Positions 6,946 to 13,342 of a stretch of DNA of 13,488 nt are shown here, in pieces. Both the position numbers and the translations under genes were made by a program. Source of the stretch: Candidatus Ectomicrobium neotermitis (GTDB lineage Bacteria; Elusimicrobiota; Endomicrobiia; Endomicrobiales; Endomicrobiaceae); assembly GCA_031283745.1 (NCBI GenBank), contig JAITBH010000031.1, forward strand, positions 1 to 13,488, written 5' to 3'. The notes below the pieces were generated by a model. That model was not told the DNA's origin, did no database searches, and saw only the letters and a list, made by a program, of their open reading frames with translations. Position 1 is the first letter of the stretch. Each line of letters begins with the position of its first letter.

Positions 6946-7104
6946 ATGGGAGATAAGATCAGAAAAGCAAAAAACATCTACGGAAAAGCAAAAAACGTCT
7001 ATGAAAAAAGAAACGAGTATCTTTATAAAACCGGGCAAGCTCTTGGAGCTATTTATGTATTAAAGCAGTTTGTAAAAGTTGTTCTTAATGGGAGGAAAAA
7101 ATGA
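6946..7104 (+). CDS. Small basic protein of unknown function, 52 residues
   Basis: The start at ATG 6946 (MGDKIRK) is chosen because AAAGGAG lies 5 bases upstream; a longer frame from 6892 has no RBS. The product is strongly basic. The N-terminal half carries an imperfect internal repeat, KAKNIYG then KAKNVYE, which is a near-exact 21-base tandem repeat in the DNA. The C-terminal half is hydrophobic (GAIYVLKQFVKVVL) and ends in basic residues, so membrane association is possible. The stop overlaps the start of binding protein 2 (ATGA), making translational coupling very likely. No family is recognised. It could be a regulatory or accessory small protein of the transporter, or merely a translated leader that feeds ribosomes into the next gene. 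Confidence 0.6.
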   Translation: MGDKIRKAKNIYGKAKNVYEKRNEYLYKTGQALGAIYVLKQFVKVVLNGRKK

Positions 7105-8117
7105 AAAAACTATTAGCTTTATCGATTTTACTGTGTTTTGGAGTTGTTATTTTGGCGGGTTGCTCGTCAAAAAAGACGGACAGCGGCAAACTTATTATTT
7201 ATACCCCTCACAATGAGGAGCACACCAATGCCCTTGTAGGAGAGTTTCAAAAAGATACAGGGATAGAGGTGGAAATAATTGCGGTGGGTATTGGCGAGGC
7301 GTTCAAGAGGCTCAAGTCTGAGGCACAAAACCCGATTGCCGATGTGGCTTGGGGCGGCGTGTATTCGATGTATATGGACAATTTAGACCTGTTTGACAAT
7401 TATGTTTCAGCTAACGATGCTGATCTGCCGGAAGCTTACCGCAACCAAGCGGGCAAAGTTACGATTTTCTGCCTTGATGGAAGCCTGCTGATAGTCAATA
7501 CGAACTTGATAGGTGACATAAAGATTGAGGGATATTCTGATCTCCTAAACCCTGCACTTTCCGGCAAAATAATTATGGCTGACCCTTCTGCCTCTGGCTC
7601 ATCTTTTGCCCACTTGATCAATATCCTCTACGACATCGGCGGAGATGTCAACAATCAAAAGGGTTGGGATTTTGTCAAGAAGTTTTTGGCGATAAACAAA
7701 GGCAAAATTGCAGGCTCCTCCGGCGGAGTTCCTAAAACTGTTGCTGACGGCGAATATTTTTTGGGGCTTTCAAATGAGGACAATTCGATAAATTATGTCA
7801 GGAACAATGCACCCGTGAAACTTGTATACATGAAAGAAGGGGTAAGCTTTAACACCGCCGCGATGGCTGTTGTTAAAGGTGCAAAGAACCTTGAAAACGC
7901 TAGAAAGTTTGTGGACTTTATGACCAGCAAAAAGGCTCAAGAGATCTATGGCTCAAAAACCACTGTTAGGCCGATCAGGACTGATGTCAAGGTTGGCGCT
8001 TATATGACTCCTCTCAATGAGATCAAGATTATTCAAGTCGATACCGAGTATGTAAATGCCCATAGGCAGGAGATTTTAGACAAGTATAAAGAACTGTTTG
8101 CTGCGGCAAACAAATAA
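7101..8117 (+). CDS. ABC transporter substrate-binding lipoprotein 2 (paralogue of 5743-6762)
   Basis: The 338-residue solute-binding lipoprotein has lipobox LAGC at residues 18-21 (Cys21). It shares with paralogue 1 the opening L-I-I-Y-x-P, the WGG segment, CLDGS, EGYxDLLNPAL, APVKxVYMKEG and TVRPxR near the C-terminus. It differs around the presumed ligand-contact region (LSNEDNSINY instead of ITYEDPSAAY, and MKEGVSF instead of MKEGVVF), which suggests related but not identical ligands. It has no adjacent Tyr-Tyr pair, so an FbpA-type ferric site is not evident. GGAGG lies before the ATG, inside the 52-residue gene. The ATPase gene follows after 18 bases. It probably delivers substrate to the same permease as paralogue 1. 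Confidence 0.88.
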   Translation: MKKLLALSILLCFGVVILAGCSSKKTDSGKLIIYTPHNEEHTNALVGEFQKDTGIEVEIIAVGIGEAFKRLKSEAQNPIADVAWGGVYSMYMDNLDLFDNYVSANDADLPEAYRNQAGKVTIFCLDGSLLIVNTNLIGDIKIEGYSDLLNPALSGKIIMADPSASGSSFAHLINILYDIGGDVNNQKGWDFVKKFLAINKGKIAGSSGGVPKTVADGEYFLGLSNEDNSINYVRNNAPVKLVYMKEGVSFNTAAMAVVKGAKNLENARKFVDFMTSKKAQEIYGSKTTVRPIRTDVKVGAYMTPLNEIKIIQVDTEYVNAHRQEILDKYKELFAAANK

Positions 8118-8135
8118 AAATTTACAGGAGGAAAA

Positions 8136-9215
8136 ATGAGCGTAAAAATAATTTTTAACAACATCATCAAGAGATATGGGTCAAACACCGTCATCCCCGA
8201 TTTATCTTTGGAAATCAAAGAAGGAGAGTTTTTCACCTTGCTCGGCCCATCAGGTTGCGGAAAAACCACTTTGCTTAGAATGGTAGCAGGCTTTAACTCG
8301 ATAGAAGGCGGGCAGATTCTTTTCAATGATAAGCTGATAAATGCTTTGGCGCCGGGGTCAAGGAATATCGGTATGGTTTTCCAAAACTATGCCATTTTCC
8401 CCCATATGAATGTCTCCAAAAATGTCGCTTTCGGCTTAACCAATCGCCAGATACCTAAACCCGAAATTGAAAAGAGGGTTGCACACATATTAAAGACCGT
8501 GCAGATTGAAGAATACAGCAGTCGTATGCCCGAAAATCTTTCGGGAGGTCAGCAGCAGAGAGTGGCGTTAGCAAGGGCTATCGTCATCGAGCCGGATGTT
8601 TTGCTTATGGACGAACCTCTTTCAAACCTCGACGCTAAGCTGAGGGTGGATATGCGCAATGCAATCAAGAGCATTCAGCGGGAATTTGGCATAACAACTA
8701 TTTATGTAACCCATGATCAGGAAGAAGCAATGGCTGTCTCTGACAGGATAGCCATCATGAACAAAGGGATCATTCAGCAAGTTGAGCAGCCCCAAACTAT
8801 CTATCAAAAGCCCAGCAATCTTTTTGTCGCAACTTTTATAGGCAGGACGAATGTTTTAGATGCCACTTTGCAGGGTCAAACGCTTGAGGTGGATGGTTAT
8901 AAGGTTGAGGTTCCAATAAGTGCAAAAGGGTGGAAAGTTAAAGCATCGGTCCGGCCTGAGGAATTTTTCATCACCGAAGGTGCAGGCGAAGGGATTGGGG
9001 GCATAATCGAACACAGCGTATTCTTGGGCCTCAATACCCACTACTTTATCACCCTCAAAAACGGGCAAGAGGTGGAAGTGGTGGAGAGGTCTACAAAGCG
9101 GGCAGTTTATGCACCAAAGACGGAAGTCCGCCTGACCATCGACCCTGCCGTAATCAATATTTTCACTGCTGACGGAGAAAAAAATCTTTCTTTAGGAGGA
9201 GGTCCCAATGCTTGA
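8136..9215 (+). CDS. ABC transporter ATP-binding protein (FbpC/AfuC/PotA-like)
   Basis: The 359-residue ATPase energises the importer from the cytoplasmic side. All nucleotide-binding motifs are intact: Walker A GPSGCGKTT (37-45), Q-loop Gln83, signature LSGGQQQ (135-141), Walker B VLLMDE (155-160) and H-loop His193. The C-terminal part from about residue 240 fits a TOBE-type regulatory domain (VRPEEFFI...), which is usual for importers of iron, sugar phosphates, polyamines and phosphonates. AGGAGG lies before ATG 8136. The last 8 bases overlap the permease gene, so the two are translated together. All essential residues are present, so the protein should be active. Confidence 0.93.
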   Translation: MSVKIIFNNIIKRYGSNTVIPDLSLEIKEGEFFTLLGPSGCGKTTLLRMVAGFNSIEGGQILFNDKLINALAPGSRNIGMVFQNYAIFPHMNVSKNVAFGLTNRQIPKPEIEKRVAHILKTVQIEEYSSRMPENLSGGQQQRVALARAIVIEPDVLLMDEPLSNLDAKLRVDMRNAIKSIQREFGITTIYVTHDQEEAMAVSDRIAIMNKGIIQQVEQPQTIYQKPSNLFVATFIGRTNVLDATLQGQTLEVDGYKVEVPISAKGWKVKASVRPEEFFITEGAGEGIGGIIEHSVFLGLNTHYFITLKNGQEVEVVERSTKRAVYAPKTEVRLTIDPAVINIFTADGEKNLSLGGGPNA

Positions 9216-10854
9216 AAAACAAAAGAGAGATATGTGGACGCTGATAACCTTCGGGGCATTGGCGATTTATGCGGTGTTTTTGCTCTACCCGCTGCTGAGC
9301 CTGCTTGTCAAAAGCGTTTTGCCTGAGGGGCAACTGGGTTTTGGTTCCTTTGCCAAATTTTTCTCGAGCAAATTTTACTATGGCACAGTCATCAATAGCA
9401 TGCTGGTGACAGTCAGCGTAACCATTTGCACCGTTTTGCTGGCTGTTCCGATTGCCTACATACTAAACACCGTCAAAATTAAGTTTGCCTCCACCATACA
9501 AATTTTGATTCTCATCTCATCTGTCAGTGCACCTTTTATCGGTGCTTATGCGTGGATTTTGCTGCTTGGCAGAAGCGGGGTGGTAACTCAATTTTTCAAA
9601 AACACAATCGGCATACAGACTCCAGACATATATGGTTTTACGGGTATCATGCTCGTCTTAACTCTCCAGCTCTGCCCGTTAGTATATATGTATGTATCGG
9701 GAGCCTTAAAAACTGTCGACAGTTCTTTGATAGAGGCATCTGAAAGTATGGGCTGCACTGGCTTAAAGAAGATGTTTAAGATAGTCGGCCCGCTGATCCT
9801 GCCGACAATTCTTGCAGGTGCATTGCTTGTTTTTATGCGTGCATTGGCAGATTTTGGAACTCCAATGTTGATAGGAGAGGGATTTAGGACAATTCCCGTG
9901 CTGATTTTCACCGAATTTATTAGCGAAATGGGAGAAAATGACAGCTTTGCCGCCGCCATAAGCGTTATGGTCGTCGTGTTTGCCACATCGGTTTTCTTAG
10001 TCCAAAAGCTCATCGCAAAGAGGAAAGCTTACAGTATGAGTTCTTTGCGTCCGATGCAGGTAAAAGAGGCAAAGGGCATAAAGAACTTTTTTGCCCACCT
10101 TTTTGTCTACGGCTACATCGTGCTTGCGATTTTGCCTCAGATGTATGTCATCTACACCTCATTTCTAAAGACAAGCGGGAAAATTTTCGTCAAAGGGTAT
10201 TCGGTGCAGAGCTATGTGGTGGCTTTTTCAAAAGTTGGAGATGCCATAACGAATACTTTCATACTTGCTTTAAGTGCTTTGGCAATCATTATTGTTTTAG
10301 CCATCTTGATAGCTTATGTGACAGTCCGCAGACCAAATTTCGCAACCAACCTCTTAGACATATCCACGATGTTTCCCTATATCGTGCCGGGTTCCATCTT
10401 GGGTATTGCTCTTTTGACGGCATTCAATAAATCACCTTTAGCACTCAGCGGAACAGCTTTCATTATGATTTTGTCTTTTGCTATCAGAAGGCTGCCTTAT
10501 ACGATAAGGTCAAGCTCGGCAATTCTCCATCAGATAAGCATCAGTTCAGAGGAGGCGGCAATAAGCCTCGGGGCATCTCAGGTCAAAACTTTTACCAAGA
10601 TCACCCTGCCCGCTATGCTGCCGGGCGTCCTGTCTGGGGCGGTTTTGAGCTGGTTATCGATACTCACAGAGCTAAGCACGTCGATTTTGCTCTATACGAT
10701 AGCCACGAGAACGATGACGATAGCCATTTACACTGAGGTTTTGCGTGGAAATTACGGGACTGCAGCAGCTTTGTCCTCAATTCTCACCTTTATTACCATC
10801 ATAACCCTGCTGATTTTCTTCAGACTCACAGGCAAAAAAGAGTTGAGCATGTAA
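9208..10854 (+). CDS. ABC transporter permease, two fused transmembrane domains (FbpB/AfuB-like)
   Basis: The 548-residue membrane protein has two homologous permease halves in one chain, so a single gene replaces a permease pair. Each half has the cytoplasmic EAA loop that docks on the ATPase: one starts near residue 176 (EASESMGCTGLKKMFKIVGP) and the other near 448 (EEAAISLGASQVKTFTKITLP). About a dozen hydrophobic segments are visible. The domain layout is that of the ferric/sugar-phosphate/thiamine importers (FbpB, AfuB, ThiP). The start is set by AGGAGG at the end of the ATPase gene, with an 8-base overlap. It is the last gene of the operon, with a strong terminator 16 bases after the stop. 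Confidence 0.92.
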   Translation: MLEKQKRDMWTLITFGALAIYAVFLLYPLLSLLVKSVLPEGQLGFGSFAKFFSSKFYYGTVINSMLVTVSVTICTVLLAVPIAYILNTVKIKFASTIQILILISSVSAPFIGAYAWILLLGRSGVVTQFFKNTIGIQTPDIYGFTGIMLVLTLQLCPLVYMYVSGALKTVDSSLIEASESMGCTGLKKMFKIVGPLILPTILAGALLVFMRALADFGTPMLIGEGFRTIPVLIFTEFISEMGENDSFAAAISVMVVVFATSVFLVQKLIAKRKAYSMSSLRPMQVKEAKGIKNFFAHLFVYGYIVLAILPQMYVIYTSFLKTSGKIFVKGYSVQSYVVAFSKVGDAITNTFILALSALAIIIVLAILIAYVTVRRPNFATNLLDISTMFPYIVPGSILGIALLTAFNKSPLALSGTAFIMILSFAIRRLPYTIRSSSAILHQISISSEEAAISLGASQVKTFTKITLPAMLPGVLSGAVLSWLSILTELSTSILLYTIATRTMTIAIYTEVLRGNYGTAAALSSILTFITIITLLIFFRLTGKKELSM

Positions 10855-10870
10855 AAACTGACAATCATAG

Positions 10871-10903
10871 CCCCCTGCTTTATGCACAAGCAGGGGGTTT
10901 TTT
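10871..10903 (+). terminator. Strong hairpin terminator ending the importer operon
   Basis: CCCCCTGCTT (10871-10880) pairs perfectly with AAGCAGGGGG (10888-10897) around the loop TATGCAC, followed by six Ts. The tRNA promoter begins right at the end of this T-run. Confidence 0.93.
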
Positions 10904-10929
10904 GATTTCAGGGGTTCATATGTTATAAT
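10902..10929 (+). promoter_or_regulatory. Promoter of the tRNA-Arg/tRNA-His pair
   Basis: TTGATT (10902-10907) and a perfect TATAAT (10924-10929) are spaced by 16 bases, with an extended TGT in front of the -10. The predicted start near 10936 leaves a 50-base 5' leader to be trimmed before tRNA-Arg. Confidence 0.75.
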
Positions 10930-10987
10930 TAGCTCGATTTGAGGCAGTTTTGAGGCTTTTTTGACATAGTTTTCCACAGTTTTCATT

Positions 10988-11061
10988 GTCTCCGTAGCTC
11001 AACTGGATAGAGCAACTGCCTTCTAAGCAGTAGGTTGCGTGTTCAACTCACGCCGGAGACG
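10988..11061 (+). tRNA. tRNA-Arg (anticodon UCU)
   Basis: Full cloverleaf. The acceptor arm is GTCTCCG / CGGAGAC. The D arm is GCTC / GAGC. The anticodon arm is ACTGC with loop CTTCTAA and GCAGT, placing TCT at the anticodon. The T arm is GCGTG-TTCAACT-CACGC. The discriminator is G and no CCA is encoded. It reads AGA (and by wobble AGG) codons. It is separated by 9 T-rich bases from tRNA-His and shares its promoter and terminator. Confidence 0.96.
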
Positions 11062-11070
11062 TATTTTTTT

Positions 11071-11148
11071 GGTGGCCATAGCTCAACTGGTTAGAGCGTC
11101 GGTTTGTGGAGCCGAAGGCTGCGGGTTCAAGTCCCGTTGGCCACCCCA
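11071..11148 (+). tRNA. tRNA-His (anticodon GUG)
   Basis: Full cloverleaf. The acceptor arm is GTGGCCA / TGGCCAC, the D arm GCTC / GAGC, the anticodon arm TCGGT with loop TTGTGGA and GCCGA, and the T arm GCGGG-TTCAAGT-CCCGT. The extra G at position -1 (11071), opposite discriminator C (11145), is the identity element of bacterial tRNA-His. CCA appears to be encoded (11146-11148), unlike in the neighbouring tRNA-Arg. Confidence 0.96.
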
Positions 11149-11172
11149 AAACATCAATAGACACCTCAAAAG

Positions 11173-11208
11173 ATAAAAAAACCGTCCCTTTCGGGGGACG
11201 GTTTTTTT
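11173..11208 (+). terminator. Hairpin terminator of the tRNA pair; left copy of a 36-bp direct repeat
   Basis: ACCGTCCC (11181-11188) pairs with GGGACGGT (11195-11202) around the loop TTTCGG. It is flanked by A and T runs and so may work on both strands. The identical 36 bases occur in the same orientation at 13079-13114, on the other side of the restriction-modification genes. Confidence 0.92.
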
Positions 11209-11237
11209 GTTTTTTAGGACGTTTTGGGGCGGCTATG

Positions 11238-11283
11238 CCCCATCGCTTGCACTCATTTCAGCACAGAACAGCCAAAACCTGAA
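11238..11283 (+). repeat. Left inverted repeat of the RM cassette
   Basis: 46 bases running from CCCCATCGCTTGCACTCATT through CAGCCAAAACCTGAA. It matches the reverse complement of 13003-13048 with one difference (G11266). Weaker similarity continues outward through GTTTTGGGGC (11221-11230) and the T-rich stretch to the terminator. A small GGGGC/GCCCC hairpin lies at its outer edge. Confidence 0.93.
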
Positions 11284-11288
11284 GGCTG

Positions 11289-11297
11289 TGATATAAT
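11289..11297 (+). promoter_or_regulatory. Extended -10 promoter of the methyltransferase gene (leaderless mRNA predicted)
   Basis: TGaTATAAT is a perfect extended -10 that starts 5 bases inside the left inverted repeat. The -35 position (11269-11274, CAGCCA) is poor, as is tolerated with an extended -10. The ATG at 11305 lies only 7 bases after the -10, exactly where transcription should begin, and no Shine-Dalgarno sequence precedes it. Confidence 0.6.
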
Positions 11298-11304
11298 CAA
11301 AGCC

Positions 11305-12174
11305 ATGAATACAATTGAATTAACAAAACCAACACGTCCGCTCTTGTTTGAAGATATACCTAAGGCAACGGCAAAAATTTATTGTGATGACTGCTTAAAC
11401 GCTCTTAAAAATTTGCCTGACAATTCGATTGATTTGATTATCACATCGCCCCCTTATGCCGACCAACGAGCAAGCACTTACGGAGGAATAAAACCTGACA
11501 AATATGTTGAGTGGTTTTCGCCTATTGCCAAAGAGCTTTTGCGAGTCTTAAAAGATGATGGGACATTTGTCTTAAATATCAAAGAAAAAGTCGTCGATGG
11601 CGAACGCCACACATATGTTTTAGAACTTATACAAGAAATGCGGAAAATGGGATGGCTTTGGACGGAGGAATTTGTTTGGAGCAAAAAAAATTGTTTTCCG
11701 GGCAAATGGCCCAATCGTTTCAGGGACGCTTGGGAACGACTTTTACAATTCAACAAGACAAAAAACTTCAATATGTATCAAGATGAGGTAAGAATACCGA
11801 TTGGTGATTGGTCTAAATCCCGCTTAAAAAACCTAAGCGAAACAGATAAAAAACGAGACAATTCAAAGGTTGGGAGTGGTTTTGGAAAAAATATCTCAAA
11901 CTGGGTTGGTCGTGATATGGTGTATCCGACAAATGTCGTCTGTCTGCCTACCGAGAGTTCAAATAAAAGCCACAGTGCCGTTTTCCCAGTCGGACTACCA
12001 GCTTGGTTTATAAAATTGTTCACCAAAACAGGCGATACCGTTCTTGACCCATTTCTCGGCTCTGGCACAACTTGTGTCGCTTCGTTGAATTTAGATCGCA
12101 ACTCCATCGGAATTGAAATTTTAGACGAATACTGCAAGTTAGCCCAAGAAAGAATTAACAAGGAAACAAAATAA
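11305..12174 (+). CDS. DNA methyltransferase, probably N4-cytosine, of a type II restriction-modification system
   Basis: The 289-residue SAM-dependent methyltransferase of the N6/N4 family would protect host DNA from the adjacent endonuclease. Catalytic motif IV is TSPPY at residues 47-51; this form is typical of N4-cytosine enzymes. SAM-binding motif I, DPFLGSGTT, is at 248-256. The order IV before I marks the beta class. The recognition region would lie between, about residues 110-220. ATG 11305 is preferred although the frame is open further up to a TTG at 11224, because that extension would lie inside the inverted repeat and the -10 box sits directly before 11305. The stop overlaps the endonuclease start (TAATG). 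An N6-adenine specificity cannot be excluded. Confidence 0.9.
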   Translation: MNTIELTKPTRPLLFEDIPKATAKIYCDDCLNALKNLPDNSIDLIITSPPYADQRASTYGGIKPDKYVEWFSPIAKELLRVLKDDGTFVLNIKEKVVDGERHTYVLELIQEMRKMGWLWTEEFVWSKKNCFPGKWPNRFRDAWERLLQFNKTKNFNMYQDEVRIPIGDWSKSRLKNLSETDKKRDNSKVGSGFGKNISNWVGRDMVYPTNVVCLPTESSNKSHSAVFPVGLPAWFIKLFTKTGDTVLDPFLGSGTTCVASLNLDRNSIGIEILDEYCKLAQERINKETK

Positions 12175-12944
12175 TGAGTATGAAAAAACTAAATTACAAC
12201 AAGTTGAAAAAATTCATTGAGGAGTTTGTTGTTATCCCTTTTTATGACAAACGCACCGAAAAACTTAAAGAATTATCACTAAATGACATTTTAAGCCGCA
12301 AAAATCCGTATCTTTTCCGGGCAAAAAATATCCAAACCGCCGGCGAATTGGCAGATGATATTTTGAACGCCCATTTATCATCACAAGAGGAAACGATTTT
12401 CGGAAATCTACTTGAGGAATTGGCAATTCATATTAACAGCGACATTTTCGGCGGCAAAAAAGCCGAAGAGGGCAAATTCAAGAGCATTGACCTAATATTT
12501 GAAAAGGACAATAAGAAGTATTTGGTTGGCATAAAATCTGGACCGCATTGGGGGAACGCCGACCAACTCCGCATAATGCAGCAAAGTTTTATTGATGCCA
12601 GAAAAATCTTAAAAAATGAAGGCTGGAAAAAAGAGATAGTTTGTATCAATGGATGTATTTACGGCAAGGACAATAAGCCTTTCAAACAAGACAAGAACGA
12701 TGACAGGAAAAACTACTATAAATATTGTGGACAAGAATTTTGGAAATTCATTTCGGGCGACAACAATCTTTACAAGACAATTATTGAACCACTCGGAAAT
12801 GAGGTAAAACAAAGAGATGAAAAATTTAAAGAGTTATATGTAAAAGTTGCCAATAAACTGACAAAAGATTTACTTGATAACTTTACTAATGACAATGCGA
12901 TTGACTGGGAAAAAATTTTGGAATTTGTTTCAAAGAAAAATTAA
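12174..12944 (+). CDS. Type II restriction endonuclease, Eco47II-like PD-(D/E)xK nuclease
   Basis: The 256-residue partner of the methyltransferase is expected to cut unmodified DNA. A PD-(D/E)xK-like core is visible: a Glu-rich helix (residues 72-82), SIDLIFE with Asp106, a beta turn, then VGIKSGPHWGN with Lys121, and the strand IVCINGCIYG (155-164). From memory the I-K-S-G-P-x-W-G-N segment followed by a V/I-N-G-C-x-Y-G strand resembles the Eco47II family, whose members cut GGNCC; this assignment and specificity need a search. The start at 12174 overlaps the methyltransferase stop by one base, with AAGGA upstream; a second ATG at 12180 is possible. No controller gene is present, so delay of endonuclease expression must come from the shared leaderless transcript and coupling. 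Confidence 0.8.
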   Translation: MSMKKLNYNKLKKFIEEFVVIPFYDKRTEKLKELSLNDILSRKNPYLFRAKNIQTAGELADDILNAHLSSQEETIFGNLLEELAIHINSDIFGGKKAEEGKFKSIDLIFEKDNKKYLVGIKSGPHWGNADQLRIMQQSFIDARKILKNEGWKKEIVCINGCIYGKDNKPFKQDKNDDRKNYYKYCGQEFWKFISGDNNLYKTIIEPLGNEVKQRDEKFKELYVKVANKLTKDLLDNFTNDNAIDWEKILEFVSKKN

Positions 12945-13002
12945 TCTCAAACGACCTGATGACGCATTATTTCTTGAAATTATCTGCCGATCACCAACCA
13001 AA

Positions 13003-13048
13003 TTCAGGTTTTGGCTGTTTTGTGCTGAAATGAGTGCAAGCGATGGGG
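13003..13048 (-). repeat. Right inverted repeat of the RM cassette
   Basis: Reverse complement of 11238-11283 with one mismatch. It lies 58 bases after the endonuclease stop; that gap shows no gene or signal. The plus strand continues outward through GTTGCCCCAAAACA (13054-13067), which echoes the 3' end of tRNA-His and its flank (CCCCAAAACA at 11144-11153), and then the second terminator copy. Confidence 0.93.
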
Positions 13049-13078
13049 TATATGTTGCCCCAAAACACCCCCCAAAAA

Positions 13079-13114
13079 ATAAAAAAACCGTCCCTTTCGG
13101 GGGACGGTTTTTTT
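13079..13114 (+). terminator. Hairpin terminator after the endonuclease; right copy of the 36-bp direct repeat
   Basis: Identical to 11173-11208 in the same orientation, including the TTTCGG loop, with two more Ts at the end. It would end the RM transcript and, with A and T runs on both sides, may also block transcription arriving from the other direction. Confidence 0.9.
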
Positions 13115-13342
13115 TTATGCTTATCCACAAAATTTCCACCAAAAAGTCTTTTTGACAAACTACCTTAATTATTATAAACCCCGACCATTGAATTAGCAGA
13201 AAAAGACACCTTGCAGTTGATTCGTTTTTAGCTATTTGGTTATTAACAATGAATTGAAAATCACTTATAAAACAAGTCCTGTTTGAAGTAGCAGGGTTTA
13301 GTAGGAAGCACCATCTAAGATGGGCTTAATAAAGGAGGAAGA
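13115..13342. other. Intergenic leader region before the PTS gene
   Basis: No gene is seen here. The stretch contains a consensus DnaA-box nonamer TTATCCACA (13121-13129), the promoter candidate described separately, a small inverted pair AAACA/TGTTT (13270-13274 and 13280-13284), and a short hairpin CCATC-TAA-GATGG (13311-13323) just before the AAAGGAGG RBS. No full ribonucleic antiterminator or T-box sequence could be recognised. Confidence 0.5.
13152..13178 (+). promoter_or_regulatory. Candidate promoter of the PTS operon
   Basis: A perfect TTGACA (13152-13157) is followed by TATAAA (13173-13178). The spacer is short at 15 bases, so strength is uncertain. It would give a leader of about 155 bases, long enough for regulation of the PTS genes. 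Confidence 0.45.

Larger units (their letters stand above)
11173..13114. mobile_element. Putative mobile restriction-modification cassette with inverted and direct terminal repeats
   Basis: A methyltransferase gene and an endonuclease gene are enclosed by 46-bp inverted repeats (11238-11283 and 13003-13048, one mismatch). Outside these lie 36-bp exact direct copies of the tRNA-operon terminator (11173-11208 and 13079-13114). No transposase or integrase is encoded inside. The interior, especially the endonuclease gene, is visibly richer in A+T than the neighbouring genes, in line with transfer. Long target duplication by an RM module, or mobilisation in trans by a transposase acting on the inverted ends, could both produce this layout. 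The boundaries are the outermost repeat bases, not proven ends. Confidence 0.65.

Noticed and set aside
9588..10013. 141-codon minus-strand frame inside the permease gene
   Set aside because: Antisense shadow of the permease; no RBS and no independent signals.
10961..10989. TTGACA with a 17-base spacer just before tRNA-Arg
   Set aside because: The -10 position reads CATTGT and the start would fall inside the tRNA; the TATAAT promoter at 10902-10929 is far better.
11224..11304. 27-codon upstream extension of the methyltransferase from a TTG codon
   Set aside because: It would be encoded by the inverted repeat, has no ribosome binding site, and the extended -10 promoter lies after it.
11071..13150. 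Classical tRNA-integrated island with an attachment-site duplication of the tRNA 3' end
   Set aside because: Only a short CCCCAAAACA echo is present at the right side, no T-arm repeat, and no integrase gene; the terminator duplication is the better supported repeat.
12874..13155. 93-codon frame overlapping the endonuclease end and the right repeat
   Set aside because: It is out of frame with the endonuclease, crosses the inverted repeat and the terminator, and has no RBS or recognisable sequence.
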